Assembly (NCBI GenBank): GCA_964550025.1 | Contig: CAZJYI010000010.1 | Span: forward strand, 1-64,000 | Direction: 5' to 3' | Source: CAZJYI01 sp964550025 | GTDB taxonomy: Bacteria; Verrucomicrobiota; Kiritimatiellia; UBA8416; CAYOBW01 | DNA: 64,000 bases | Part shown: positions 1 through 8,356 of the stretch, piece by piece | Layout: the number at the start of each line of letters is the position of its first letter | Position numbering within the stretch: position 1 is the stretch's first letter | Program-made: the position numbers and the translations under genes | Notes under the pieces: model-generated | Database searches by the model: none | Seen by the model: the letters and a program-made list of their open reading frames with translations, nothing else | Told to the model about the DNA's origin: nothing

Positions 1-29
1 CCACTCGCCACTTGCCACTCGCCACTCCC
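1..29. repeat. Short tandem mini-repeat (CACTCGCCA-like)
   Basis: The first bases repeat the words CCACTCGCCA and CTTGCCACTCGCC with little variation. This is an intergenic tandem mini-repeat, cut by the window edge. It has no coding sense in any frame. Confidence 0.5.
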
Positions 30-85
30 CTATGGCATGTTGGCCCCTGCCGTGCGTGACAGGGCAGGACCATGGACATGTAACT

Positions 86-787
86 ATGAGCGCAACAGAC
101 ACCGACATCATCGTACCGGTCTTCAACGAGGCCGACGGGCTCAGGCGCTTTCACGAGCGGATCACCGCCACGGGCGTCGAGGCCAATCTGGTCTTTATCG
201 ACAACGCGTCGACGGACAACAGCGTTGAGATCATCAAGTCGTTTCCCAACGTGACGCTCATAGAGCACGAGACCAACGAGGGGTACGGGGGATCGCTCAT
301 CGACGGCATGAGCCAGACCACCGGCTCGCGCATTGTGATCATCGACGCCGACTGCGAGTTTCCCCCCGAGTGCGTTCCGGAGCTGACCGCGTCGCTCGAC
401 CAGAACGACGTGACCTACGCCAGCCGGCTCCTGGGCAAGAAGACGGCCGCGGAGGCGAACATGCCGTTCCTGAAGATGTTCGGAAACAAGTTCATATCTT
501 CGCTGTTCAACGTGTTGTTCAGGCAAAAAACCACGGACCTCTATACGGGTTGCAAGGCCATGCGCCGGGATTGCGTGGCGGATATGGCGTTCGAGTACAA
601 GGGCTATGAACATGTCTTGGAGCTGGGGGCGAAACTCGCGCACCGCGGCTACGCCATCCGGGAGATACCGGTGGACTTCCAGGCCCGTGTGACCGGGACC
701 TCCAAGATGAAGCACGTCTCGGAGACCGCCAAGTTCATGTTCTTGATCTTCGCCTTCTTCTTCCGCAGCAAGCTGAAGAAACTGTAG
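86..787 (+). CDS. GT2 family glycosyltransferase, polyprenyl-phosphate mannosyltransferase-like
   Basis: This is a 233-residue GT-A fold glycosyltransferase of the dolichol/polyprenyl-phosphate mannose synthase type, which moves a sugar from a nucleotide donor to a lipid phosphate at the membrane. Visible marks are the N-terminal strand IIVPVFNEADG, the VFIDNASTDNS turn, the metal-binding IIDADCEFPPE (DxD-type), the acceptor-side segment YTGCKAMRRD and the C-terminal RVTGTSKMK typical of this group. The protein ends in a short hydrophobic stretch (FMFLIFAFFF) and lacks the multi-helix tail of GtrB proteins. I start at the ATG before SATDTDII because that is where family similarity begins; an upstream ATG at 32 would add an unlikely leader. 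It shares strand with the nucleotidyltransferase and second GT2 downstream, which suggests one glycan or surface-polymer pathway. Confidence 0.85.
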   Translation: MSATDTDIIVPVFNEADGLRRFHERITATGVEANLVFIDNASTDNSVEIIKSFPNVTLIEHETNEGYGGSLIDGMSQTTGSRIVIIDADCEFPPECVPELTASLDQNDVTYASRLLGKKTAAEANMPFLKMFGNKFISSLFNVLFRQKTTDLYTGCKAMRRDCVADMAFEYKGYEHVLELGAKLAHRGYAIREIPVDFQARVTGTSKMKHVSETAKFMFLIFAFFFRSKLKKL

Positions 788-802
788 CGCCCCGCAACCG
801 CC

Positions 803-862
803 GGGTGACGAGTAGCGCCGGCTTTCAGTCGGTGATAAGTGGTGCGGGCTTCTAGCCCGCAC
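803..862. repeat. GTAG-headed REP-like palindrome plus 9-bp hairpin
   Basis: GTAGCGCCGGCTTTCAGTCG starts at 812. The same head, with two changes, occurs on the opposite strand at 61716-61694. It is followed by a perfect hairpin with 9-base arms (842-850 and 854-862) and a 3-base loop. A GTAG head followed by a palindrome is the layout of bacterial REP sequences. It may also act as a transcription barrier after the first GT2 gene, but there is no T-tract. Confidence 0.6.
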
Positions 863-895
863 GCAGTAGCACCGAAAACCGACCGGAGTGCGACC

Positions 896-1510
896 ATGGC
901 AGATCTATACGGCCTGATACCCGCCGCGGGAAAGGGAACCAGGGCGCGGCCGTACACACGGGATATCCACAAGGGCATGCTGGAGATCAACGGCAGGCCC
1001 AACCTGGAACGCGTTATCGGCACGATGCGCGACGAGATGGGGATATCCGAGATCGTGATCGTGATTGGCCATTTGGGCGACACCATCAGGGGGCACTTCG
1101 GGGACGGCTCGCAGCTCGGCGTCAAGTTGCACTACGTCGAGAACACGGAACTGGACCGGGGGCTCGCCTATTCGGTCTACCTTGGCAGCCGCGTGCTCGA
1201 CGGCTATGCCTGCGTGCTGCTGTGCGACGAATGCTACGTCAACTCGAATCACTCCGAACTACTCGAGTTCCCCTATCGCGACTACCTCGTGACATGCGGC
1301 GCCGTTCAGGTGGCTGACCGTGACCGCATCAAGAAGAACTATGCCGTCTACCACGAGGGGATCCGCATTTCCCGGCTGGTGGAGAAACCCACGCGGGTCG
1401 ACAACAACCTCATGGGAAGCGGCACGTTTGTCTGCAGCCCCGAACTGACGCCCCTGCTGGGCAAGGCGTTCGAGGAGTCCGAATCGGGCTACGTCGAGTT
1501 CGTTACTCTT
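896..1510 (+). CDS. Sugar nucleotidyltransferase (NTP_transferase family), 3' end lost in gap
   Basis: The 205 visible residues are the N-terminal part of a nucleotidyltransferase that would activate a sugar or small alcohol phosphate with an NTP. The signature GLIPAAGKGTRARPYT with the following lysine (HKGMLEING) binds the nucleotide; VLLCDECYV supplies the metal-binding acid; RLVEKPTRVDNN and MGSGTFVCSPE are typical later segments. The start is the ATG at 896 because similarity begins at once (MADLYGLIPAAGKG). The frame enters the 100-N gap at 1511. The sequence after the gap is a glycosyltransferase in a different nominal frame, so this may be a separate gene or the front half of a bifunctional protein. 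Neighbours on both sides are GT2 genes, so a role in donor-sugar supply is likely. Confidence 0.75.
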
Positions 1511-1610
1511 NNNNNNNNNNNNNNNNNNNNNNNNNNNNNNNNNNNNNNNNNNNNNNNNNNNNNNNNNNNNNNNNNNNNNNNNNNNNNNNNNNNNNNNNNN
1601 NNNNNNNNNN
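1511..1610. other. Assembly gap (100 N)
   Basis: Exactly 100 undetermined bases, the usual placeholder for a scaffold gap of unknown length. The flanks share no overlap. The gap hides the end of the nucleotidyltransferase and the start of the following glycosyltransferase. Confidence 0.99.
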
Positions 1611-2090
1611 GGCGACATCATCATCTTCACCGAGGCCGACTACAGCTTTCCGAGCCGCGACGTTTCAAAGCTGCTGACCTACGTTCGGGAAGCCGACATG
1701 GTGATCGGGACGCGCACAACACGCCAGCTCATCGAGCAGGGCTCGACCATGCGGGGACTCGTTCGGATGGCCAACATCTCGCTGGGAAAACTCCTCGAAC
1801 TGCTCTGGTGGAACCGCGAATCGCGCTTCACCGACGTTGGCTGTACCTTCCGGGCCGTATGGCGGCCCGTGCTGGACAGAGTCTTCGATAGGCTGACGGC
1901 CCGGGGACCGGGCTTCCTCGCCGACATGGTCATCGAAGTCCTCGCCGACCGCGACCGGGTCATCGAGGTCCCCGTCAACTACTACAACCGTAGCAAATCC
2001 CTCAACCGGGCCCACCGCCACCCAAGCACCGCGTGGACCTTCCTATCCCTGATCCTGTCAAAACGGATCAAATACCTGTTCAAGCGATAG
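1611..2090 (+). CDS. GT2 family glycosyltransferase, 5' end lost in gap
   Basis: The 159 residues after the gap are the C-terminal two thirds of a GT2 enzyme of the polyprenyl-phosphate glycosyltransferase type. The fragment opens with DIIIFTEADYSFPSRDV, where the metal site reads E-A-D rather than the common D-x-D, then VIGTRTTRQ, the acceptor helix RFTDVGCTFRAVWR, GPGFLADMVIEVLADRDRVIEVPVNYYNR and a basic C-terminus. It differs clearly from the first GT2 at 86-787. Whether it is the second half of a fused nucleotidyltransferase-glycosyltransferase or a gene of its own depends on the missing sequence. Confidence 0.7.
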   Translation, partial: GDIIIFTEADYSFPSRDVSKLLTYVREADMVIGTRTTRQLIEQGSTMRGLVRMANISLGKLLELLWWNRESRFTDVGCTFRAVWRPVLDRVFDRLTARGPGFLADMVIEVLADRDRVIEVPVNYYNRSKSLNRAHRHPSTAWTFLSLILSKRIKYLFKR

Positions 2091-2177
2091 GGCCGGGTAT
2101 GACTGACGCGAAGCTCATGCTGTGCGACGCGAAAGTCCTCGATTGCTCCTGACGGGTCGCCTCCACGCTCGGTGGCA

Positions 2178-2246
2178 GAGTAGCGGAAGTCGCCAAGACT
2201 TCCGGGGGGAAGGGGTCGGAACGCTTGGCGCGTTCCGCTCTACGGG
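2178..2246. repeat. Two-hairpin palindromic element with GTAG...CTAC ends
   Basis: Two hairpins, GGAAGTC-loop-GACTTCC (2185-2203) and GGAACGC-loop-GCGTTCC (2218-2236), are enclosed by GTAG at 2180-2183 and CTAC at 2240-2243. This is the same architecture as the other paired palindromes in the window, with a different core. It lies between convergent genes just beyond the stop at 2253. Confidence 0.6.
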
Positions 2247-2252
2247 GACCCC

Positions 2253-4208
2253 TCAGAACCCGACTTTCCCCTCCGTGTCCACCTCGCAACGAAACCGTTC
2301 GCCGCCCGCGTTCACCTCCAGCGTGCCCACACCCCACTGGGCGGATATCACCGGGCTGTCGTACATCGCGGGGTTCTTCAGGTCGCGCTGTTCGCCGTTG
2401 CACCACACTCCCAGGTCCAACGGATCGTCGTTCCAGCGGATTCCCAGTTGCCTGCCGTCGGCGGACTTGTAGCGCGCAATGCCCTTGTCCAGCTCGCCGA
2501 TGTCCACCTCGGCCGACTTCGCCGCCCGCTTGAACTTCGCCACTGAACCATGGGCTTCCTTCTCGCCCACTTCGATCGCCAGGCCGCAGAAGGCGCCGCC
2601 GTCACCCCTGGCCGCCAGCACCTTGTGCCCGGGGAACACTCCGTGGTCCTTGTCCTTGCTCCCGCTCGGCTTACGGGTCAGGGACGCGTCCGGCTTCAAC
2701 GCACTCGTCCCAAGAGGCTGGACCGCAACCCAGGTGCGGTCGCATTCGAGGAAGGTGATGCCGTTCTCCGTGCTGACCTTCACGTCTTCCGGCACCACCC
2801 ACAGCCAGGGCGACGCCCCGTCCTTCACCAGCCACAGCGCAAGGTTCTCGAGCTGGGCCACTCGGTTCTGCGCGCCGACGATGCCCTTCTTGTACATCGG
2901 CGACCCGGGATAGCGGGGATTCGATCCCGGCACGGCATGCAGGGCCACGGCGCCGTCTTTGGCGTCGTATGCCAGGATCTTGAAGCCGTTGACGTCTCCG
3001 CCGTCGACGGAGGTGCCGCCGGTCAGCGATCCCATCAGGTAGCTGTTGGCGATGTATTGCGTTTCCAGGTACTCCGGCCCGCTCTCCGACTGGTGCTTGG
3101 TGGTCGCGCTGTAACCGGGTTTCGCGGCGAAGATCTCCACGGGGCGCTCAAACCGCTTTCGCGCCAGGTTCACCACGGCCGGCGGCGGGCGATAGGCGCT
3201 GGTTACCTGGTGCACCTCGTCCGACTCCCAGTGGCCGCTCTTGCCCGTCGGGTGACCGCCAAACCACACCCACAGCGAGTTGGCCGCGCTGCCGCCGAAC
3301 GGCTGCGCGTGGTTGTAGTCGCGCTTGGTCGGTCCGTTGAAACCGCCGCGCCAGTACTTCACCGCGCCGGCAGCCGCGTAAAAGTCGAGGCAGGCCTTGG
3401 CCGCGGCCTTCACCTCGGCGTCGTTTGCGAAATCGTAGAGGTTGAGGAGCGGCGCAATGGAGTGGCCGTGGTAGTTCTCCGAGTCCCATTCGCCGATGCC
3501 GATGCGGTAGAGCGTCTTCGTGTAGTCGAGGAGATGCCGCTTGTAGAGGGCGGCAGTGTCCTTGTTTCCGGTTTCCTCGGCCATCAGGTAGACGCTGGTC
3601 TCGCGCATCAGGTAGAGGTTCTCCGTGCTGCGGATGTCGACCCAGGAGTTGCGCGCGTCCGGCCCCCAGCCGGTCTTCTTTGCGTAGGCGTAGTGCGGGC
3701 GGCGCATGGGATCGCTGGCGGTCCACTTCCTGGCGCCGTCGAACATCTGTTTGCGGTAGGCGGGCTCGAGAAGGTCGCCGAAGTAGAAGTACTTCCGCAT
3801 CTGGTGCTTGATGGTGAAGCAGGCATAATAGTCGATGCCCGCCGTTTCACGGTGCCAGACCTCATGCTGGTGGTCGCGCGCCTGCAGGTGCTTGAGCGCC
3901 GTTTCGGCGTTGCCGCCCAGCACGTGCGCCATCAGGTATCCGTAGGAACGCTTCTCGTTCTCGAAGTAGGTGTTGACGCCTGCTTTCACATCGCGCGCCT
4001 GGGCCGTGATGATGCGGTGCGCCCGCTCTTGGAACTCGGACTCCAGCTCGGACGGCCACAGGTTGCGTAGTTTCCTGTCAACGGGCCTGGCGTTGTACGT
4101 GACCCGGTCGCCCTCCCGCGTAACCATCTTCGAGAGGTCCCAGGCCGCCGGTACGGAACCGGCGAGGACAGAGATGATCAGGGTGGCAGGACAGAGCAAT
4201 CGACGCAT
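2253..4208 (-). CDS. Secreted protein of unknown function, probable alpha/alpha-toroid plus beta C-terminus
   Basis: This 651-residue protein starts with a clear signal peptide (MRRLLCPATLIISVLAGSVPAAW). The ATG at 4208 is preceded by AAAGGA. The first ~400 residues are rich in aromatic-containing helices (SYGYLMAHVLG, WVDIRSTENLYLMRET, WDSENYHGHS, WYNH-like pairs), the pattern of (alpha/alpha)n barrels found in polysaccharide lyases and unsaturated glycosyl hydrolases. The last ~250 residues look like beta sheet (TFLECDRTWVAVQPLG, QLGIRWNDDPLDLGVW). That layout would suit a periplasmic or extracellular carbohydrate-active enzyme, but I cannot assign a family or catalytic residues. It is divergent from the PHP-domain gene, so both may share the 4209-4442 regulatory region. 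Confidence 0.75.
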   Translation of the reverse strand: MRRLLCPATLIISVLAGSVPAAWDLSKMVTREGDRVTYNARPVDRKLRNLWPSELESEFQERAHRIITAQARDVKAGVNTYFENEKRSYGYLMAHVLGGNAETALKHLQARDHQHEVWHRETAGIDYYACFTIKHQMRKYFYFGDLLEPAYRKQMFDGARKWTASDPMRRPHYAYAKKTGWGPDARNSWVDIRSTENLYLMRETSVYLMAEETGNKDTAALYKRHLLDYTKTLYRIGIGEWDSENYHGHSIAPLLNLYDFANDAEVKAAAKACLDFYAAAGAVKYWRGGFNGPTKRDYNHAQPFGGSAANSLWVWFGGHPTGKSGHWESDEVHQVTSAYRPPPAVVNLARKRFERPVEIFAAKPGYSATTKHQSESGPEYLETQYIANSYLMGSLTGGTSVDGGDVNGFKILAYDAKDGAVALHAVPGSNPRYPGSPMYKKGIVGAQNRVAQLENLALWLVKDGASPWLWVVPEDVKVSTENGITFLECDRTWVAVQPLGTSALKPDASLTRKPSGSKDKDHGVFPGHKVLAARGDGGAFCGLAIEVGEKEAHGSVAKFKRAAKSAEVDIGELDKGIARYKSADGRQLGIRWNDDPLDLGVWCNGEQRDLKNPAMYDSPVISAQWGVGTLEVNAGGERFRCEVDTEGKVGF

Positions 4209-4442
4209 GGCACGGTCCTTTCCGAGCTCTCGGTTGACGACTACGGGCGACGATTACGGATCACGATTCCGAGAACAGAGCAGATGTGATCCTCTATGAT
4301 CCACACTGATTACCACGCACAGAGCCGAAAGAGAAGTCGGAAGAGACCGCGTGGCTGTTCTCCACGCGGCAGCATTGTGGTATGGTGCTGCCTGCGTCAA
4401 CAAACGGACCGGAAAACGGAAGGACCTCCGGAAGGAAGAACA

Positions 4443-7376
4443 ATGCGATATCTCACCACCAGCCTGGCCACCCTCACTTCCGTGGCACTTGTTTTGTCTC
4501 ACCGGCCCGTGTCAGCCGGGCCACCCGGTGCATCAGGCATACTGGACATGGGGACCTCACCATCGAAGCCACTCTTCTCGTCCGCCTTCGAGCGTGCCGC
4601 ACCGGACACACTTCCGCAGGGATACCGCCTCGAGCGTGACGCGGCGCGCGACGGGAAACGGGTTCTGTCAGGGGAGATCTCCGAGCCGAAGAAACACCTG
4701 AGCTACGCAGTCCCATTCTCCGGAATGGCCGGACGGGGGATAGAGGTCTCGTTTCTCGCCCGCAGTCCGGATGGGACGCGCTGCGCCGTTTGGCTCCAGG
4801 AAGCCGGCCGGAAGCGGCGTTCGATCGGGATGGTCGAGAAGCTGCCAAGAGCGTGGCAGACGTTCCGCTTCAAGGCGCGGATCGCGACGGACGGTCCCGG
4901 AACGGTGGAGATCGTTGCACCGTCATCCTGGGGAGGGACTCCGGGAAAGGCGTTGCTGGACGATATCGTCCTGGCTGCGTCAGCACCATCCGGGATGGAC
5001 CTGGCGCACCCGGAGGACTTCCCCGCCCTCTGCCGCGACGCCGTGCAGGGCGCGTGGCTTGCCGTCACGGCTCGCGACGGCAAAACGCCGCGACTGGCGG
5101 TGTCTCGCGTACTGGGGGCCGAACGCCGACAGGTCCTGGTCTTTCAGCCCGACGGTATCACGGGCATCGGCATGCCGGCCGTGGCGACATGGTCGAAGGG
5201 CTGTGTCGCGTGCGTGCCCGTCGAGCGCGAAGACAGGTGGCGGATCGCCTGTCTGTTCATCGCGCGTGACTCCGGCAGGCCCGCGGCCGTGCACTATCTC
5301 GACGCCGGCGGTTCCGTCAACATCGATCCCGCGGTGGATGTGCGCGACGATCGTGCACTCGTCGCCTGGGAGGGCAACCCGGAGTTTCCCCGAAGAATCT
5401 ACGCAGCACGAGTGACCCTCGAGAAGATCTCCCCTGTCGCTGCAATTAGCCCGTCCGGCATGCCGTCGTGCAATCCCGACGTCGTCATGCTTCCCGGGAA
5501 CCGGGCCTTTGCCGCCTGGGACGCCTATGACGGGAACACCGTCAATATCCACGGATGCCGACATCAGGACGGGAAGTGGCAGGTATCTGGGCCGCTCACC
5601 TCTGACCCCCGCGTCGAGCGCCACGTCGATCTCGCTGCCCGCAATGGCGAGGTGTGGCTCGCCTGGCAGGCCCAGTCCTTCAAGAAACACCTGGTCAACG
5701 GACTCGACGAGCAACGCGTCGTCGTGGCCCGACTGGGCGACGGCGGTTTTCGAACGGTGCCCGGGGTGTTCGAGAAGGTCAGCCCGCCCGGGAAGCTGCG
5801 CGTACGTCCGCGGCTTGCCTTTGGTGCCGACGGTACACTCGCGATCTCGGTGCGCGAATCGTTGGGGGCGCAAGCGGGATGGCGCGCCATGGCATGGACC
5901 TATGACGGCAACGTCCTGGGCGGGCCGCTCGTCCTCTGGGGAGCCCAGGGGCGATGGCGGCCGATCCCCATGGCCGTGCACGACGGGCAGCTCGTCGCTG
6001 CCTGCCAGAGGGACAACCTGCCTACGAACTGGGGCATCGACGTCGGCCAGGCTCCCGATTGGAAAAGCGAGATTGTGCTGGTAGAGGTCCCCGTGAATGG
6101 CGAAAGGGGATCGGGAGTTCTGAAGACCGTGCCGTTGTCCATGCCGGAGACCCCGTTTCGTCTCACCAACCACACCGACACCTTCTCCTGCTCGCTCCCG
6201 CGCGCCACGGCAGAGCACCGGGGCGCCGAGCTGAAGCTCTACTGGGGTGATATGCACGAGCATTCCGATCTCTCCGTGTGCCAGCGCGCCAAGAACCCGC
6301 CCCTTGACGACCTGTGGGCAAACCAGCGCGACATCGAACAGCTTGATTTCACCGCCATCACCGACCACGGCTACAACCTCGACCACCCCCAATGGTTCTT
6401 CTCGGCCGAACGCGTTCGCGCCCACTTCGATGCCGGCAGCTTCGTCAGCCTGCTGGCCGAGGAGTGGACGTCAGACCACGTCCACTACGACCCCAAGCGG
6501 TCCGTAAGGCGCTACGGGCATCGCAATCTCATCTTTGAAGACCCCTACCTTCCTAGATGGCACGATTCGCGCGACAAGCCGCCGCAGAGCCCGCGTGACG
6601 TCTGGGACCGCCTCGGAGAAACGGAGTTCATCAGTATTCCGCACCAGATTGCCGACACCGGCAATTGCCCCGCGGATTGGACACACCACGACGAACACCA
6701 CCAGCCGCTCGCGGAGATCTTCCAGCAACGCGAGAGCTACGAATACCTCGGCGCGCCGCGCCAGTCCAAAGCCGCCACGCCCTTCAAAGGGCACTTCCTG
6801 CAGGACGCCTGGGCGCTCGGCCTGGTGATCGGCGTTATTGCCAGCCCCGACCACGGCGGCGGCAAAGGCAAGGCGGCAATCTGGGCACGAGATCTGACCC
6901 GCAAGAGCCTGTTCGAGGCATTCCACGCGCGGCATGCCTTCGGAACCAGTGGCGCCAAGATGGTGCTGTGGGTCTCGTCCGGGGATTGCATGATGGGCGA
7001 CAAGACCGTCCGCTCCGGCGGGAGTGTCCCCTTCGAGATCCGGGCCTCCGCGGATCGGCCCATCGCGCGCGTGGTCGTTATGCGCAACAACGAGGAGGTC
7101 TTCGCCGCGGAACCGGGAACGGAGCGAGTGGACCTGACTTGGGAGGATTCCGAGGCTCCCGTTGATGAGACACTCTGGTACTACGTCCGCATCCACCGCG
7201 ACGACAACGAGCTGGCCTGGTCCTCGCCGATCTGGTTCTTTCCGAACCGAGAGAGCCTGGAAGCCACCGTGAATCACGCCCACAACCTGCCGCACCTGCA
7301 CCCGGCAGGCCCGCCCTCGGAGGACCCCGGACCAGGGGTGAACTGGCGGGCCAAACAGAAGAAACGCTACAAATAG
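4443..7376 (+). CDS. Secreted DUF3604-type PHP-domain protein
   Basis: A 977-residue exported protein. The ATG at 4443 follows a good ribosome site (GGAAGGAAG) and gives a signal peptide (LATLTSVALVLSHRPVSAG). Residues ~40-180 resemble a galactose-binding-like beta sandwich. Residues ~190-580 contain repeated beta segments (VEREDRWRIACLFIARDSG, NGEVWLAWQAQSF) consistent with a propeller. From about residue 595 the metal-binding PHP motifs appear: YWGDMHEHSDLS, then FTAITDHGYNLDHPQ, then LLAEEWTS and FISIPHQIAD, with SPDHGG later. This is the arrangement of DUF3604 proteins, predicted metal-dependent hydrolases of unknown substrate. The C-terminus is a beta sandwich (ARVVVMRNNEEVFA). Earlier in-frame starts would precede the signal peptide and are rejected. 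Confidence 0.8.
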   Translation: MRYLTTSLATLTSVALVLSHRPVSAGPPGASGILDMGTSPSKPLFSSAFERAAPDTLPQGYRLERDAARDGKRVLSGEISEPKKHLSYAVPFSGMAGRGIEVSFLARSPDGTRCAVWLQEAGRKRRSIGMVEKLPRAWQTFRFKARIATDGPGTVEIVAPSSWGGTPGKALLDDIVLAASAPSGMDLAHPEDFPALCRDAVQGAWLAVTARDGKTPRLAVSRVLGAERRQVLVFQPDGITGIGMPAVATWSKGCVACVPVEREDRWRIACLFIARDSGRPAAVHYLDAGGSVNIDPAVDVRDDRALVAWEGNPEFPRRIYAARVTLEKISPVAAISPSGMPSCNPDVVMLPGNRAFAAWDAYDGNTVNIHGCRHQDGKWQVSGPLTSDPRVERHVDLAARNGEVWLAWQAQSFKKHLVNGLDEQRVVVARLGDGGFRTVPGVFEKVSPPGKLRVRPRLAFGADGTLAISVRESLGAQAGWRAMAWTYDGNVLGGPLVLWGAQGRWRPIPMAVHDGQLVAACQRDNLPTNWGIDVGQAPDWKSEIVLVEVPVNGERGSGVLKTVPLSMPETPFRLTNHTDTFSCSLPRATAEHRGAELKLYWGDMHEHSDLSVCQRAKNPPLDDLWANQRDIEQLDFTAITDHGYNLDHPQWFFSAERVRAHFDAGSFVSLLAEEWTSDHVHYDPKRSVRRYGHRNLIFEDPYLPRWHDSRDKPPQSPRDVWDRLGETEFISIPHQIADTGNCPADWTHHDEHHQPLAEIFQQRESYEYLGAPRQSKAATPFKGHFLQDAWALGLVIGVIASPDHGGGKGKAAIWARDLTRKSLFEAFHARHAFGTSGAKMVLWVSSGDCMMGDKTVRSGGSVPFEIRASADRPIARVVVMRNNEEVFAAEPGTERVDLTWEDSEAPVDETLWYYVRIHRDDNELAWSSPIWFFPNRESLEATVNHAHNLPHLHPAGPPSEDPGPGVNWRAKQKKRYK

Positions 7377-7420
7377 GCGCCACGCAGCAAGATTGCCCCA
7401 GGAGCGCGCAGAAAGAGCGG

Positions 7421-7608
7421 GCAGGGACAGACCCTGCACGCGGGACATATCGGCGAAGCCCGTGCACTGTAAGTGTGTGCATGTTTGGCGGCGGTGCGGG
7501 GACGGGCGATGCGGGGGCGATGCGGGGACAGACCCTGTACGCTGGGGACTCGGGAAGGAAGCTCTTGACAGATCAGCGAAGTCCGTGCACTGTAAGTGTG
7601 TGTATATT
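7421..7608. repeat. REP-like GGGGACAGACCCTG motifs and a duplicated vapB-upstream block
   Basis: Two degenerate copies of a composite block occur at 7421-7485 and 7522-7608. Each begins with GGGACAGACCCTG and ends with a 37-base segment (7449-7485 and 7572-7608) that contains GCGAAG then CCGTGCACTGTAAGTGTGTG and differs at only four positions. The second copy ends just before the vapB ribosome site and contains TTGACA (7565-7570) and TATATT (7603-7608). The GGGGACAGACCCTG word also occurs at 60287 and 61557. Confidence 0.6.
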
Positions 7609-7623
7609 CAGGGAGGTATGTCG

Positions 7624-7872
7624 ATGGCGGTGAAGACGATCACGATTGACATGGCGGCCTACGAGTTGTTGAGTGCGGAGAAGCGCGGGAACGAGTCGTT
7701 CAGCAAGGTCATCAAGCGCCGTTTGAAGCCGGTGAAGACGGCGCGCAGACTGCTGGATTCGCTTCCCGAGTGTGTTGTCTCGGACGAAGCCCTCGGCCAT
7801 TTGGACGATATCGTGGCTTCGCGGGCAGATTCTCCCGCCGTGTCGCCCGTGTTCGACGCGGGGGAGGGTTGA
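7624..7872 (+). CDS. vapB: VapB-like antitoxin
   Basis: An 82-residue protein of the VapB antitoxin family. The N-terminus (AVKTITIDMAAYELL) is the short strand and helix used for dimerisation and DNA binding, followed by the acidic and basic helix SFSKVIKRRLKP. The ATG at 7624 lies 7 bases after GGGAGG; the ATG two codons earlier is too close to it. It is immediately followed by the PIN toxin gene. It probably neutralises that toxin and represses the shared promoter, perhaps through the GTGCAC-containing block upstream. Confidence 0.75.
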   Translation: MAVKTITIDMAAYELLSAEKRGNESFSKVIKRRLKPVKTARRLLDSLPECVVSDEALGHLDDIVASRADSPAVSPVFDAGEG

Positions 7873-7877
7873 GCGTC

Positions 7878-8276
7878 GTGTTCGTTGAAACCACGTTCTG
7901 CATAGACCTGCTCCGCGAAGCGCGGCGCGGACCCGGGCGGGCAACCCGGAAACTGGAGCAATTGGGGGACATGCCGCTCTTCTCGGCCGTGTTCGTCTTG
8001 TGCGAACTGCAGGCAGGCGCCCGGCTATGTGCGCAGCCGCAGCGCGAGCTTCGGAGCGTGGAGCGATTGGCCGAGAACCTGACTGTCGTCTACCCGGACG
8101 AGTCCTTTGCCGTCGCGTACGCGGAGCTTGAAGTCGCATTGCGACGCAACGGCACGCCCGTACCCACAATGGACCTCCTGATCGCGACCACCGCCAAGAT
8201 GCGCGGGTTGCCGCTGCTGACCAGGGACATGGCACACTACCATCTGATTCCGGGCCTCGTTGTCGAACCGTACTGA
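7878..8276 (+). CDS. vapC: VapC-like PIN-domain ribonuclease toxin
   Basis: A 132-residue PIN-domain protein, toxin partner of the VapB gene that ends 5 bases upstream. The GTG at 7878 sits 9 bases after GGGGAGGG; a TTG at 7869 is also in frame but leaves no room for that site. Acidic PIN residues are visible: E in FVETTFCIDLL where most VapC have D, E in VLCELQAGA, D in TMDLLIATTAK and D in LLTRDMAHY. The family cleaves RNA, often tRNA, using Mg2+ held by these acids. The D-to-E change at the first position may be tolerated or may lower activity. Confidence 0.78.
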   Translation: MFVETTFCIDLLREARRGPGRATRKLEQLGDMPLFSAVFVLCELQAGARLCAQPQRELRSVERLAENLTVVYPDESFAVAYAELEVALRRNGTPVPTMDLLIATTAKMRGLPLLTRDMAHYHLIPGLVVEPY

Positions 8277-8356
8277 GCCGGAACAGTGCGGCTGCGACTC
8301 TTGTGCCTTCTTTGGCTATGCCCTCCGGATCGTTCCGGCCAAGATCTCCGTCTGCT

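Noticed and set aside
2550..4070. 506-codon plus-strand frame opposite the 2253-4208 gene
   Set aside because: No start signal or recognisable protein; the minus-strand gene has a signal peptide, ribosome site and balanced composition.
7421..7608. Possible CRISPR array because of spaced repeats
   Set aside because: Only two degenerate copies, unequal spacing and no cas genes; the layout fits REP and promoter duplication.
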